Positions 12,468 to 24,297 of a stretch of DNA of 64,000 bases are shown here, one piece after another (within the stretch, counting starts at the first letter, position 1; each line of letters begins with the position of its first letter). Below the pieces are notes generated by a model. The model did no database searches, was not told the origin of the DNA, and saw only the letters and a program-made list of their open reading frames with translations. The DNA is taken from NCBI RefSeq assembly GCF_015706575.1, contig NW_024037072.1, forward strand, positions 25,297,162 to 25,361,161. The letters run 5' to 3'. The position numbers and the translations under genes are program-made. Source of the DNA: Patiria miniata (Eukaryota > Echinodermata > Asteroidea > Valvatida > Asterinidae).

Positions 12468-12839
12468 TAATCACCATATCTATTGAACACATTCGAGTGA
12501 GGGATTGGGATATATTGAATTCACTGGCCAATGGAAATTTAAAACCATTTTTGTATTCTTGACATGTTTCAAATTACCATTCTAATGCTTCTGTAAACCT
12601 CATCATGAATACTCACTTGCCTTATTGAGTTTCACCACTAAATAAGCAAAACCGTGCACGATGGCGGTTTCAGATTTCACAGCAGTTATAAAGCGTTTTA
12701 TTTTTACCATGTCAAGTTGGTGCATTTCTGGTCACTTATATCAAAGCTAACCAGTCCTTGAAGAATGTAGTTACAAACACCAATAAAAAGTTGAATTTAA
12801 AAAAACCCATTCCACATTGAAGTAAGCAAATCACCTTAT

Positions 12840-13209
12840 GGCCAAAAAAAGTCTCCGGTTTCTGGCATGGAGCTTGCCCAAAAAGTGGTGCAGCGACGCG
12901 GCTTTTTTTTTTTTTACCTGTTTTTTTTTTTTGCTTCAAATGTCGGCGGATGACTGCAAAATGGTGCCCGACTAAACTTAGTGCAAATATATGGGAGTCC
13001 AGAGAGGCCACATAAAGCTTATTCTCGATCATAACCCCAACTAAAAACACGTTAAAATTGTGCAGAAGCAGGATTCCAGTCAAACCAGTGAGTTTGGTGG
13101 TTTTGAGACATCATCTTTCATTGAAAAAAAACTTTTTCATTTTGCCGACGCGCATGGCTACGGCGACGCGCGCGCATACCAGAAAACCGGAGACTTTTTT
13201 TTTTTGGCC
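12840..13209 (+). mobile_element. GGCC-ended MITE (PIF/Harbinger-like), copy 2
   Basis: Full-length copy of the family seen at 3364-3743, same orientation, flanked on both sides by TAT (3-bp target duplication). Confidence 0.88.
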
Positions 13210-13353
13210 TATTGTAAAGCAATTCCCAAAATCAATACCTAATGTACCCTCTGGTGTCAGTGAAAATAGTGAATAGTTTCACGGCCAGTGAGAATACAGG
13301 TAGTTATAAATAGTTAAAATTTCAATTTAAAATAGTTTACAATTATATTCATA

Positions 13354-13711
13354 GGCCAAAAAAAGGCCCCGGTTTCTGGTATGGCGCTTGCCCCAAAAGT
13401 GGTGCGGCAAAGCGGCTTTTTTTTTTTTTTTTTCCCTTCAAATGTCAGCTGATGACTGCAAATAGTGCCCAACTAAATTTAGTGCAAAATGTATTGGAGC
13501 CCAGAGAGGCCACATAAAGCTTATACTCGATTGTAACCTCATCTTAAAACACGTTAAAATTGTGCAGCAGCAGGATTCCAGTCAAACCAGTGAGTTTGGA
13601 GGTTTTGAGACATCATCTTACATTGAAAAAAAAAACCTTTTTAATTTTGCCGACGCGCATGGCTACGGCGACGCGCGCGCATACCAGAAACCGGAGACTT
13701 TTTTTTTGGCC
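13354..13711 (+). mobile_element. GGCC-ended MITE (PIF/Harbinger-like), copy 3
   Basis: Full-length copy, same orientation, flanked on both sides by ATA. It lies only 144 bp from copy 2 and is somewhat more diverged (for example AAAGGCCCCGG at the left end). Confidence 0.88.
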
Positions 13712-14122
13712 ATAGATATAAAACTATCAATTTTAAATAGTTTCAATATATTTTTAGAGATACAGATATTTACTCGTACTCCAGTTGTAAAGCAGATTAT
13801 TATTTCGTGTAGTGCCCCTCACGCCACCACAAAAAAAAGGAGGGAGTTGCAAAAACCAATGGCAAATGAAGTAGCTAGTCCTTTGAAGTTAAGTTTGAGT
13901 TAGGCGTTGCCAAAAAGCTTCTGAACCGTGCAAAAAAACTGAGAATCAGATGATAAACCATTGTGTGCTGCCTTTTGAGAAGTCCTTTTCCCAACCGAAA
14001 ATACAAAAATAATTAAATGTACACTTTTGGGCAATGAAACAAGTTTGCAAACTTCTGCATATACCCTTTGGCATTTATCACTCGGATCTGTCTCATATAC
14101 TTGTGGGTAAACCATCATCTAA

Positions 14123-14432
14123 GGCCAAGTTCGGGCAAGGACCATTAGTCGACTAGTGGTTGATTTGTGACGTACCTTACGCCTGCGCACTGATAGCATC
14201 GTGCGAACGTCTCTAGTCAAACGCTGGTCAAAATGTCATCGCAAAACTTCTGGATCCTGGCTCTCTGCTTGCGTTATGAATGCGCGCGGCTATTGGTTAC
14301 CAGCGAAGCAACCAACCCCAGTAGGCTGGTTCCAAATAGTCGACTAGCGTAGTCAACCACCGACGACTAGACAGAGTTCGGGCAAACGTTAGTTAACCAT
14401 TGGTCAACTATAGTCCATGCGCGAACTTGGCC
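14123..14432. mobile_element. Short inverted-repeat element ending GGCCAAGTTCG
   Basis: Termini GGCCAAGTTCG and the inverted CGAACTTGGCC bound 310 bp that also contains several GTCGACTAG-type palindromic words. No coding capacity. It shares the GGCC terminus, but not the body, with the family at 12840. Confidence 0.7.
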
Positions 14433-15463
14433 CAAATTGCTTGTCTAGAGCCATTGTCTAGGTCTCTTCACCCATTCTGTGGGAAAATGCTGCTAACAGA
14501 CGTGACCATAGCTCTGGAAGACTGTTCTGGTCACAGCCTAAGATTTCTAGCTGATTCCAGATTCCGATGTTGTTATGTGAACGTCTGGTACCCCTTTTCC
14601 ATTGTGTGGCCGTAACATTATACAAATATAACATGGTTTGAGGGTGGATAGTCAATATTAGCTCCCCGAGGCATTGGAAGTTAATCTAGTTTGTCAAATT
14701 CCAAAACCGAGGGGAGCTAATATTGACTATTCACCCGAAATGAAATAAACCATATTATATATGTTTTACCATCCCTTATACAGATTCAGTTGCCAAATTT
14801 TCCCTTTGCAGTACACACCACGGCGCAAAAGTTGTCCAGCTGACAAGAAGAATATTGCTCAACCTCAGAAAAGTTTTAGTAAAGGAGGCATCATTGTTGT
14901 CCATGATATTGTCCAGTTCGGCATCACTGAGCTTGGGAGAACGCTGATTAACATTTACGTGAGCCACTTTCTTTGCATGTGTAGCTTGGACAAGGGCGGA
15001 TCCAGAACACAATTTTTGGGGGGGGCCAAAAAAAAAATTTGGTCCCCCAAAAAAGTGGGTGAAACAAATTACGGCGTGGGGTTCGGGGCCCCGAAAAATT
15101 TTTGGATTCTAGATGCTCTGTGGTGCGAGGCAATTTCTAACCACTTTAACCAATGTTTTTTTTTAGGAAAAGATGGTGGTGTACTCATTGCCTGCCTTTA
15201 TTGCGATGTCACATAAAAAAAAAAAGAGCTTGAGCTTGGACGATGTGTAGCTTGGATGATGTGCGTACAACACCTGTGCAATTGTTCCACGATTGCTTCA
15301 TCAAGCTCATGAGTAGTGGACCATCGCACAGGTAACCCGTTCGATAGTCCACTACATATGCGTATTTACACTGAACACATTCGCCCTTGGTAAATGGACC
15401 AGTGGTGAATGGACCAGTGAGAATTCGCCCGTCGATCATATGTATGAGGTATAGTATAAATCA
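14433..15463. other. LYPLAL1 3' flank
   Basis: Holds a 26-bp-arm hairpin (14642-14667 against 14711-14736, one mismatch; core ATAGTCAATATTAGCTCCCC) and a partial element beginning GGGCGGATCCAG near 14994, a motif common at termini of hAT-type MITEs in marine animals. No gene seen. Confidence 0.5.
15197..15202 (-). terminator. LYPLAL1: Candidate poly(A) signal for LYPLAL1
   Basis: AATAAA on the minus strand, about 260 nt beyond the LYPLAL1 stop codon. The position is plausible but there is no transcript evidence. Confidence 0.3.
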
Positions 15464-15685
15464 TCAGCTTTCGCTCGGTACCCGTTTCTTTATCCAGTCT
15501 GTGAGCATATGGAGCTCTTTGGCATTCATCTCATGGTAAAGTTCTGGGAAGGTGTGAAATTCACACCCTACCCCGCAGTCAGAGAGCTGCTTGACCGTCT
15601 CTTTGCTCCAGTCGCTCAAAACCAATGGGTCCCTCAGGCCCTGGCAGGCAAACAGAGGTGGCAGGCTCGGCTTGGAGCTCACAAC
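15464..15685 (-). CDS. LYPLAL1: LYPLAL1 exon 5 and stop
   Basis: 222 bp from a GCAG acceptor to TGA (15466-15464). Encodes D178 and H210 of the triad and the C-terminus [11 protein letters not shown]. Confidence 0.93.
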   Translation of the reverse strand, partial: VVSSKPSLPPLFACQGLRDPLVLSDWSKETVKQLSDCGVGCEFHTFPELYHEMNAKELHMLTDWIKKRVPSES

Positions 15686-18600
15686 CTGCACAACGAACAG
15701 CAAGAGGGAGAATGCAATATTTAACAGGCAGTAACTCAATGTTTACCTTAGGGGAATTACAAGGTTTACACAAGGTTTAACAGGGTACCTTGGGGTTCAA
15801 CATATGGATTCCTTTGAGGAACTAACCCAACGGGCAGGTTTTTTATGTGCAACCTCTATGAGAGAACACGGCAAAAACAGGCCTTTTTTCGCATCTATCG
15901 CCGCCACTTCATTATTCGACAGAGTATACCTTAGTTCTTACTACAGTATGACCCTAACAATATATAGTTTCAGAAAGTGAAAGAAAAACTGAATAAAACA
16001 CTGATTTTCCCTCGCCAAAATTATGTTGAACACTGCATTTTTAGTCAAAAATCTCCCAGTTTTGTGTGTAAACCATGCGTTCAGCCAAGAACTGGTCCAT
16101 TTATATCATCACAACGTTCAATAGCGCCACCTGGGAGCTTAGTTCTCTCGAGCCATTTTTCTTCGTCTCGTCAGCTTTCTTACAATATAACCCTTATTGT
16201 GATTGGTTGAGGTTAAGGCTCGCCCGTATTCATTTACAAAAGAATTGTTCATCTAAACTCCAATAAAATTTGCCGTTGCTCATGGCTGTGTGCGTAGGGT
16301 CTGTTTATTGTACACGTGCATGCATGTACACAGAGCCCGGGAGCTGTTATCTCTATGTCCAAGGTCATCTGGCTGTGCGCTTTCGGCCGGACATGGGGTC
16401 CTTTTGACCACAAAGGATTTGATATGGCTCCAGTTATTGCTCATTTATTTGCGCATTCTTCTTTATACAACACCTGAATAAATCCCCATCATCTGATTGG
16501 TCGATCGTTGATCACATGTCTTGAATTATTCGTACCAATGCACGGCGCGCGTGGCGCGCAGCGCACAGTGCAATGGAAGTACTATTGCACTGTGATTAGA
16601 AGTACCATTGCACTGTCACTGCACATGTTGCCGAAGGTGGCGCTGTGGTGGTTAAATTGGCAATAAAAGTTATGGACTTATTAAACTGTTTAAGTTCTAA
16701 ACTTATGGAAAAGTTTTACATTGAGAAAATTGAATATGACAGTTCTCAACCTGTTGGAACAGTTTGCATAAATTAAATATGATAACTCTGAACTTGTCAA
16801 ACTTGTAAACATTTTTTAACTTGAATGAATTAGCTATTAAAAGTCAACCAATCAGATGACGAGGATTTATTCAGGCGTTATATAAAACAAATATTGAATG
16901 TTTCACGTTCGTGTAATAGAAAGAATAATTTCATTCGGTGACAGATGAAATGTTCCATTCCACTCGGCTTCGCCTCGTGGAATGGAACATTTCATCTGTC
17001 ACTTCATGAAATTATTCTTACCATTGCACTCACAAACATTCATTATTTGTATACTAACAGATTCCATCCAATACTTCACAAAGGAAAACTGACTTGGCTC
17101 ACTTTTAAAGGTAATAATAATACAACATTTGCTTTTGCTGTAATTTTTAGGAACACTTTCTTGCTATCAACTCATACTAAAAACGTTTAGCATGTAAACA
17201 TGTTTACAAGCTGAAAGCAAGAAAGTGTTTAGAATTGTGTTTACTCGCTCAACACATTCTTTTTGTAGGCCAGGCAATTATCCACACAGAGGCAATTAGG
17301 CTACCGTTGTCCGAACGGCTAAAATTGAAAACTTGGTCCCATGGTCAATTGGACCTCTCTTGGAAAATTACTCATAACTAACTCTGTCAAAAGTTTCGCA
17401 TTTGAACATTTGATGTCTCATTTAAAGTAAAAGGGTGCATTTCTCAAACCATACCTATAATTATGTATGTTGGTTACACATTCGACATCTGGCAATGTTC
17501 CGTTATATTTTGTACGATGTTTCGACCACAGAAGAGTCTTTTAGACGGGGGAAGAAATGAATTCTTTTACTCACTTTGTAAACAACAGAGTCCTGGTTGA
17601 GAAAACTGGATAGAGCAAACACACCCGCCACATCATGATGGAAGCGGTAGGCTAAATGCATGGCCATCCCTCCACCCATGGAAAAGCCCCCTATACAACA
17701 GAAAAGTGTATCATTGTAAATTGTAGGATTGGTGACTGCTCTATGTTCCGACACCCCTATGTTCCGACAACCTAGATTGTGTTACTCCCGGTTAGGGTTA
17801 GGGTTAGGGTTAGGGTTAGGGTTAGGGTTAGGAATAGGAATATGTGCAGTCGGAACATAGGGGTGTCGGAACATAGAGGTGTAACCGTAGGATTGCAAGC
17901 AAACATTGTGTCACCAAAACTTTCAATTTTTTTTTTAGGGGGGGGGGGGGGTTGGGGGGGGGGGGGAATGGGGGTGGTGGGAGGGGTAGTCTGAGTATCA
18001 CCTGTTATCTACGGAGCCAAGCCTCCTGTATAACGTCTGATATGTCAAAGCATGCAGATTTATGGGATCTCGCGCCTCAGCCAATGGGAGTCAACTTTAC
18101 TAAACCGTGACATCATTTCTTTCCCAAATCAGGACTAAATGGTTTGATTGGTCAATTCGAATGCAGTGTTTCGTCATACAACAGCCGGGCGCATATCGTG
18201 TAAAATGATACAGAGCACGTGACACAGGTTTATTTTTAATCCATTGTCTATGACATGCAATGGGTGAATGACCGAAGACCCGATACAGAAAGTGCTCGCT
18301 GATTGGGCAAAATGTAGAGGTCAAGAGGTGTTTGTCTTGCATAAATAATCAGCAAATCTGCTCACATATCACTGTAGACCATAGCATTCACCAAAGTCTA
18401 TTACATGGGCGGGGAAAGGGGGGGGGGAAAGAACCCACTTGTCAGGCAAAAAGAACAATACAACATTGACTTTACCTTTTTTTCTATTTTCCTTTTGTTT
18501 ATTTTTTTTTGGCTTGCACCTCTTTCAGACACCATGAACGCAAATAAGACGAATACTGCCCCCCAAAATACATTCAGGTAAAATAACTTGCTCATTCACA

Positions 18601-21600
18601 TGTGAACCTTTTATTTTTAAACAACATCATTAAGCCGGAAACACAAGTTATTTAAGTTTTACAAGTTCCTCAGTATCACATTCCCTTTCTTACTATTTGG
18701 TTCCTCCACAAATTGTCTACTTCAATTTCTTTCAACTACAAAAAATTTGATTAAATACATTTATTTGCAAGCTGATATATCCACTTGCTATATATCCAGC
18801 AGGCACAGTTATGAGTCGATATTCTCCATAACAATTAACGCCCTCCTGAATTGAACAAGATATACTCGACAGCCAGCAAGTTGTTGAACCCTGTTGATTG
18901 GGGAAGAAAAATAAGACTCTGTTGGATGATGCAGTTTGCTATTGTTGGTATTCCTTGGACTGAGCAGATCCTGTTCATAGCTGAGTGCCCCCTCCCCCCT
19001 AGTCTATGTAATAGACCATTGCAAAAGCCATGGTCTATAACATTTGAGCAGATTCGCTGATTAATTATGCAGGACAACAGCATCTTGACCTCTAGATTTT
19101 GACCAATCAGCGGGTGCTTTCTATAACGGGTCTTCGATCATTCACCCGTTGTCACGTCATATACATGAATTTAAAAAAAAAGATTTGAGGCTTTGCATGG
19201 TGGAGATACTAAATAATGAAAGGTTTGCGGAAACACCATGTGCGAATAATTTCTCAACTAAGAGAATGGTTCTGAAAAGAACCAGAGGTATAAACTCGAC
19301 GTTCCGGTCAGTATGCTCTGACCGCGATTTAGTAAAGTCGACTCTGATTGGCTGAAGCACGAGATCACATAAATCTGCATGCTTTGACATATCAGATGTT
19401 ATACAGGAGACCTGGCTCCGTGGATAACAGGCGATACTCCGACTACCTCCCCCCACCCCCACCCCCACCCCAAATGAGGATCCCCTATCATGCACTCCCT
19501 TGCATAATAAAACCTTAGTTTACACCTCTGCACAAATTCTGACCTACCAATGACGATTCGATTTTTTGGGATTCCCCTGGCCACTTCATCGTCTATCAGT
19601 CGTCCCAACTGCTCGCAGACAGGATCGATGGTCTCCAACAGCTCAGGGACGTTTGGGGCGATCCGCGTTCTGTCATACCATACGGTACTCAGCGCACCCC
19701 CGGCTGGCGTGTAGCGCCTGTCAGAATGCAAACATAGAAACGGCTTTTTAAAATCTCACAATCATCCTCTCAAATCTGCCCAAAATCTAACACCTCAGTT
19801 TCCTTGATTTTGATGGATGTTGAATAACATTAAGACCAGTTCGTACTTCATGCCCAAGTTAAGGCGAAGCAGATTTCTTGACGTCAACAGTGATAGCTTC
19901 ACTGTAATATTCACTGTTTTCCAAACGAATTTGCTTCACACTACAATTTGTGAGGTATAATTATAGAGTATGGACCGGCATTTACTTTGCATGGAACCTT
20001 GCTAGTCTAATACGTTCTAATTACATTGTGTACTTTTATTTTTTTTTATCACTCAGACTGAAAACAAAATAGAAAATACAGCCTCAACATAAATGCAATT
20101 TGGAACTCCAAGAATAAATATTTCTTTTCTTTAGAGATCTGTAAACTGTCACACTGAATGTTTGTATACACCGAAGAGTGTCGGCAACATTTTTCGTCCC
20201 GGCAAAAAAATAAATAGATCTTGTGAAATTAAGTCAATGGTTTTATAAAGATACATTGTACAGCAAATGTCAACAATGACCATTTTTTTATTTTGCCTGA
20301 AACACAATCCTGATGTCACCGGGCCATGTTTTTTTTTTTTCAAACGAGATCGGACAATATCAAAAGAGCTGGCACTCTCACTGCTTATGCATATTCATGA
20401 TTGTTCAGGGCTTTAGAGAATAAGTTACATGTATATACCAAGGAATAATAGTGTTTAAAATCACCGACGATTGGCAGCTGATTCGTGGACTGGTTGGAAG
20501 TAGTCCTGACTTCTAAGCAGGTCAACCGCATTCGAATCTCAGTGAGCATTTTTCACTTCTACTCATTTTACCTTTTAAATAACTAAAGCGAGGAAGAAAC
20601 ATTTCTCACAAGACGCTAAGCCTATCTTGGGTTTGTGTTTTGGAGAACAAGGCATTAGATATGCATGCAATGGACCAATCAGAAGATGGGAAACGGATGT
20701 CGTTTTGGGGAAAAAAGATTTGCAACCAGGCCACCCGAAAGAACTTAATTACTGCATCTGACACTTTCAGAAGAAATAGCTGCCGGACAAAGATGAATAA
20801 AGTAAATTGAATACATATGGGTGTAAGAGTAGAACGTATACATGTATGTAGGCATGTACAGTTTGCAATTTCACCATAATAAGAGACTGATACATCAGCA
20901 TAAATGTGATAATGTGACAAATTAACCCCTTCATAATTAAATTTATGTTTTAAGAAGTTAAAATACATAAATGTTTCCAATTTCACGGTGATCGAAATTG
21001 TAGTGTTGGTCCAATACGATTTGAATGGAGTTCCCCACGACACACAGATGTTCTCTAGCAACAAAGTTACATCAGCAGCAGAGAGCTTAAAGCTATAGTT
21101 CATCATTTGCAGCTCTCCGAAAAGTACCTGGCTATTATTGTTGAAAAACATGCTTGGTTGAAAGATAGTAAGGGGACTAAACTCCCTGTGAAATTATTCT
21201 CTCTGACAAGCTGTCATTTTGAAGTAATCAATGAAAGAAGACCTTTCCAACGGTGCTTCTTAAGACGCACCGTAGGAAATTTGAATGAGTAGTTCGTTTT
21301 GTTATTCGGCGAAGCGTGCGCAAGCATTGGCATGACGCCAACGCGGTTGCTATAATTCGTTGGATCAGTGCATGACATCGCGTAGCTCAGAACGTGTCTC
21401 GGACGCTGAATTCAGGCCCAATTCAAAACATGATTCAGCAACTTTTGATTTGAAATTGAGATCCTAGAATGCTGTTTTTCTCGGAATATACAGCTGAAGC
21501 TGAGCTGAAACTTCATCAGGTTAGTTGTTCAGTACCCTTCTTCAGATTCTGAGCACTTTTGTTGCTTCAAACAAACAAAATGCACAAATTACAAATGGAG

Positions 21601-24215
21601 ACAACAAGACAAATAAGAATAGTTTAATGGATTTCAGTATCAGTATGGTTCCGCGCATCTAAACAGACAGTGGTGGCAGGAGGAGTGCAAAAAACTCTAT
21701 TCGGAGGTTGACACGAACCTCTGGCAACTGCGTTTGTGACTGATGCGGCCAATGTTCGAGCCACGCATGCGATCACAGAAACCGAAAGTAAGCCTATAGT
21801 TTCTTAAAGATGGAGCATCAGATGCCTTCTGCCTTTGCCTCTTCTTCATCTGAATGGCGGTAGGCCTACAGTGGCACCATTCAGACAAAGATTCTTTCGG
21901 ATTTGATTTGATCTAAAATGCGCTAATACAGTCAGAGTGCAACTGATATACCTCGCACCTTGCTGGAGCAGTAGGGAAGATGGTTTTAACGTGCGGGATC
22001 CTGAAGTCGTCTTGAACCAGCGACCTGATCCATCCCAGCACACCCTCGGCTGTATCTCCTGAAGCCAAGAAAAAGAAGAGAGCACCAAATAAATGACACA
22101 CCATGACAGTACGGCAGTTTCACACGGTGTCGGGCATACATTTAGGACAAGTTAACAGTGTGCATAATAAAAGTCATAATCATAAAGTGGATTTAATTCC
22201 GATATTCAATTAGTACAATGATTTTCAAAAAAGCAATTATTCATCCAACTATTTTGCTGAAGTAGAAATCGGCTAGGAAGACCATGGTGTCGGAGGTACC
22301 AATAAAAATTGATTTTTTTTTGAGGGATTATTAGTGTATTTTTCAGCTGGTTCCAAGGTTTTTTTGTTCATTATGCATCTGGTCTACACAATTGGCGTAT
22401 AGTCGTGTTCCCTAACGTGGCGCACTTCGAAGCTTACCCAACTTTCCTCGTGTAGTGTTGCCAAACCTCTTTGTTGACAAACCTCAAATTCATGCGGTGA
22501 AATACTGGTACTTTTACCTTATTAATGCTTGCTATTTAACCTCCGTGAACAATTTCGGTTTCATAAAATTTAAGCCGAAATTAAAAAAAAGGTGGTGTCT
22601 GGAAATTGGGCACAAATTGGCAGAGTGTTCCCCAACGTGGCGCACTTAAATAAATCTCGGAAAATTCCAAATTAACATTTAAGAATTTCTGTAAACTTGA
22701 CAAATTCTGATAAATCATTATTATTTCTACTTACATACCCAGCCAGATGTTTGTCAGAAAATTATTTTCTTATTTTTCGGGGCATTTTCAAAGGTTTCAC
22801 TTTGCACTTGAAAATAAAATCGGAAAATCACGCCAAAATAATTTTTTCTTTTAACTTTGTAGGCCTAGCGGGTAAATAAACTCGCAATTTATGAACGGGA
22901 GTGTTTAGAACTTGATGAAATTTTTATTTCTGTGAAATTTCAGTTAAAACTTTTGCTCTAGCTAGGCGCTACAGGCGAAAAATCAAAGTGCGCCACGTTA
23001 GGGGCCGCGCCACGTTAGGGTACATCAACAATATATCACTGCCCAGCCGGCTCACAACTAACACTACAGTCAAGTCTGTCAGTCAGTCAATGAGATAGGC
23101 CTAGGTACAACATGTGTACAAAGAGGACAAAAACAATGTGCATTGCCATTGACAAGTGTTATCCCTGACAAGATGACGTCAAATGTGACGTCATCATATG
23201 CCAAATCCGAAGTGACGTAAACATGACGCCATCAACTAATTTTTTATTTTTATTTTATATATGTTGGTTATACAAGCTCAATATAGGCCCTATCACTTTT
23301 TAGGCAGTGTATATTTTGCCGGAGACGGCAAACCTTTAGTAAACGTTAGTTTGCCGGATATGCACTGAACATGCGCAGTTACTGTTTTTTTGTACTAAAA
23401 CATTTTCCGGTGACAAGTTTTAGTCTGGCTCCATGCCAAAATTATCGTTGTTACCTCGTATTCACAAGATGGGATTCAGACCATTTTATAATTTCAGACT
23501 TTATTTCCCTTTTAAAAAAAATCCTCCATCCAGAGCCACAAATCTGAAAAAGAAAATGTAATACTCTGCAAAAAATGTTTGAGACATGTTAAAATAATAA
23601 AAGAAGAATATTCTTATTTATTTGGGGATGAGAAAAAAAACCTTTAAAATGTGGTGCGGTCGGAATCGAACGCGAGTCATCATCATCATCACTTGGTACA
23701 CGGCAACAGAACTAAAAGTTCCATGACGCCGGAACTAAAAGTTCCATGACGCAATTTAATACATCCCGCCTACTAGAGCCTTGGCTTAACCATTACACCA
23801 AACGTGCTACAACTTTTGGTGGGAATTTAATACATCTTATAATTCAGCCCTATTTTAAAGAGTACAGCGCCCTCTGTTGATATGGATTGCCGCCGGCAAA
23901 CCTTTAGTAATCGTTAGTTTGCCGTCATTACCTCCGGCAAAATATCCACTATCCACTTTTTATGGACTTTGAACACAAACATGACATTGACAAAATATAA
24001 TTTACATTTTTAATAATATATTAATACTAGGCCTACTGCACATTGGCAAAAAAATAGGCTAAGCGGAAAAGCCCTATCCGTTGCGCTATAAATGCATAGA
24101 TAGGTTTCTGTATATGCTGCATACCTGAACCGTGGAGAAAAATTACACTTGCACTGTGCCTCCGTAAAGGGTTAAGTATTACAGTTTTCAAATTTGCCGC
24201 AGTCGCTACCGCCAT
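15464..24215 (-). CDS. LYPLAL1: Lysophospholipase-like protein 1, complete
   Basis: Five minus-strand exons (24215-24125, 22058-21959, 19717-19548, 17690-17575, 15685-15464) join in phase to a 232-residue protein; vertebrate LYPLAL1 is 237. It is an alpha/beta-hydrolase of the acyl-protein thioesterase group, cytosolic, reported to act on short acyl esters and S-acylated proteins. Seen: [15 protein letters not shown] (residues 18-32, oxyanion loop), GGFSMGG with nucleophile S124, D178 in QGLRDPLV and H210 in LYHEM, so the catalytic triad is intact. [13 protein letters not shown] and [13 protein letters not shown] are close to the vertebrate LYPLAL1 wording, which favours LYPLAL1 over LYPLA1/2. 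All introns have GT-AG ends. The start ATG at 24215 gives a normal family N-terminus. Exon 1 sits between two inverted copies of a ~600-bp transposon. Confidence 0.94.
16463..17053 (+). mobile_element. Two-module inverted-repeat element (TATACAA ends), copy 1, in LYPLAL1 intron 4
   Basis: Bounded by TATACAA and TTGTATA. Module 1 (about 16463-16895) has its own long inverted ends (CCTGAATAAATCC... / ...GGATTTATTCAGG, each next to a CATC(A/T)GATTGG word). Module 2 (about 16896-17053) is a near-perfect hairpin: arms GATGAAATGTTCCATTCCAC with loop TCGGCTTCGCCTC. The same architecture recurs at 43499-44240 and 55784-56499. Confidence 0.75.
17575..17690 (-). CDS. LYPLAL1: LYPLAL1 exon 4 (catalytic serine)
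   Basis: 116 bp encoding [15 protein letters not shown] through NQDSVVYK; S124 is the nucleophile. Donor GTGAGT at 17574. Confidence 0.94.
17739..17878. repeat. Interstitial telomeric repeat inside a perfect inverted repeat
   Basis: About seven TTAGGG units (17791-17832) lie between two perfectly complementary 30-bp arms (17739-17768 and 17849-17878; core ATGTTCCGACACCCCTATG). It lies in LYPLAL1 intron 3, just beyond exon 4. Confidence 0.9.
17980..19452. mobile_element. Long inverted-repeat (foldback-like) element filling LYPLAL1 intron 3
   Basis: The outer arm 17980-18110 pairs with 19327-19452 (shared core TGACATATCAGA/TCTGATATGTCA and AAAGCATGCAGATTTATG). The inner arm 18255-18420 pairs with 18990-19145 (core GGGTGAATGA and AGACCCG, then TCTATTACAT). 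Arms total roughly 430 bp with moderate divergence around a ~560-bp centre. No coding capacity recognised. G-rich/C-rich runs continue just outside both ends. Confidence 0.8.
19548..19717 (-). CDS. LYPLAL1: LYPLAL1 exon 3
   Basis: 170 bp encoding [17 protein letters not shown] through [10 protein letters not shown]. The KNRI(V/L)IGG stretch leads into the nucleophile elbow in exon 4. Confidence 0.93.
19718..21958 (-). other. LYPLAL1: LYPLAL1 intron 2
   Basis: No additional exon recognised. A tRNA-like segment with a B-box-like CATTCGAATCTC lies near 20470-20560 and may be an old SINE. The 181-codon open frame at 20606-21151 is not convincing (see rejected items). Confidence 0.5.
21959..22058 (-). 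CDS. LYPLAL1: LYPLAL1 exon 2
   Basis: 100 bp, phase 1 to phase 2, encoding [15 protein letters not shown] and [11 protein letters not shown], the conserved thioesterase strand with the PTAP motif. Confidence 0.93.
22059..24124 (-). other. LYPLAL1: LYPLAL1 intron 1
   Basis: Contains the left member of the inverted transposon pair (22410-23020), a GCCGGAGACGGCAAACC-type inverted motif pair near 23318-23358 and 23890-23940, and a possible degenerate tRNA-derived segment at 23650-23790 (GTTCGATTCC-like B box on the minus strand). No exon. Confidence 0.5.
22410..23020 (+). mobile_element. CCCTAACGTGGCGCAC-ended transposon, left copy
   Basis: Starts CCCTAACGTGGCGCACTT and ends in inverted copies of the same motif; an extra internal copy lies near 22632. 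It is inverted and highly similar to 24298-24901. Similarity continues ~19 bp past the inner end (TACATCAACAATAT). No transposase. It sits in LYPLAL1 intron 1. Confidence 0.88.
24125..24215 (-). CDS. LYPLAL1: LYPLAL1 exon 1
   Basis: 91 bp from ATG to a GTATGC donor, encoding [12 protein letters not shown] through FLHGS plus one base of the Gly codon. Only 82 bp separate the ATG from the upstream transposon copy at 24298. Confidence 0.92.
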
Positions 24216-24297
24216 TTCTTGTGCAAATTCTCGACATCAGTGGATGTGAGCGATCAGACAATCGCGCCAAGTTAACACGTGAAATATTGTTGATGTA

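Noticed and set aside
14761..15216. 151-codon plus-strand frame
   Set aside because: It crosses the GGGCGGATCC-type repeat and the LYPLAL1 3' flank; composition is low-complexity and no domain is visible.
17791..17832. Chromosome end
   Set aside because: Only seven TTAGGG units, internal to a gene, inside an inverted repeat.
20606..21151. 181-codon open frame on the minus strand in LYPLAL1 intron 2
   Set aside because: No recognisable domain, AT-rich hydrophobic composition, wholly intronic, and no splice or start context to support it.
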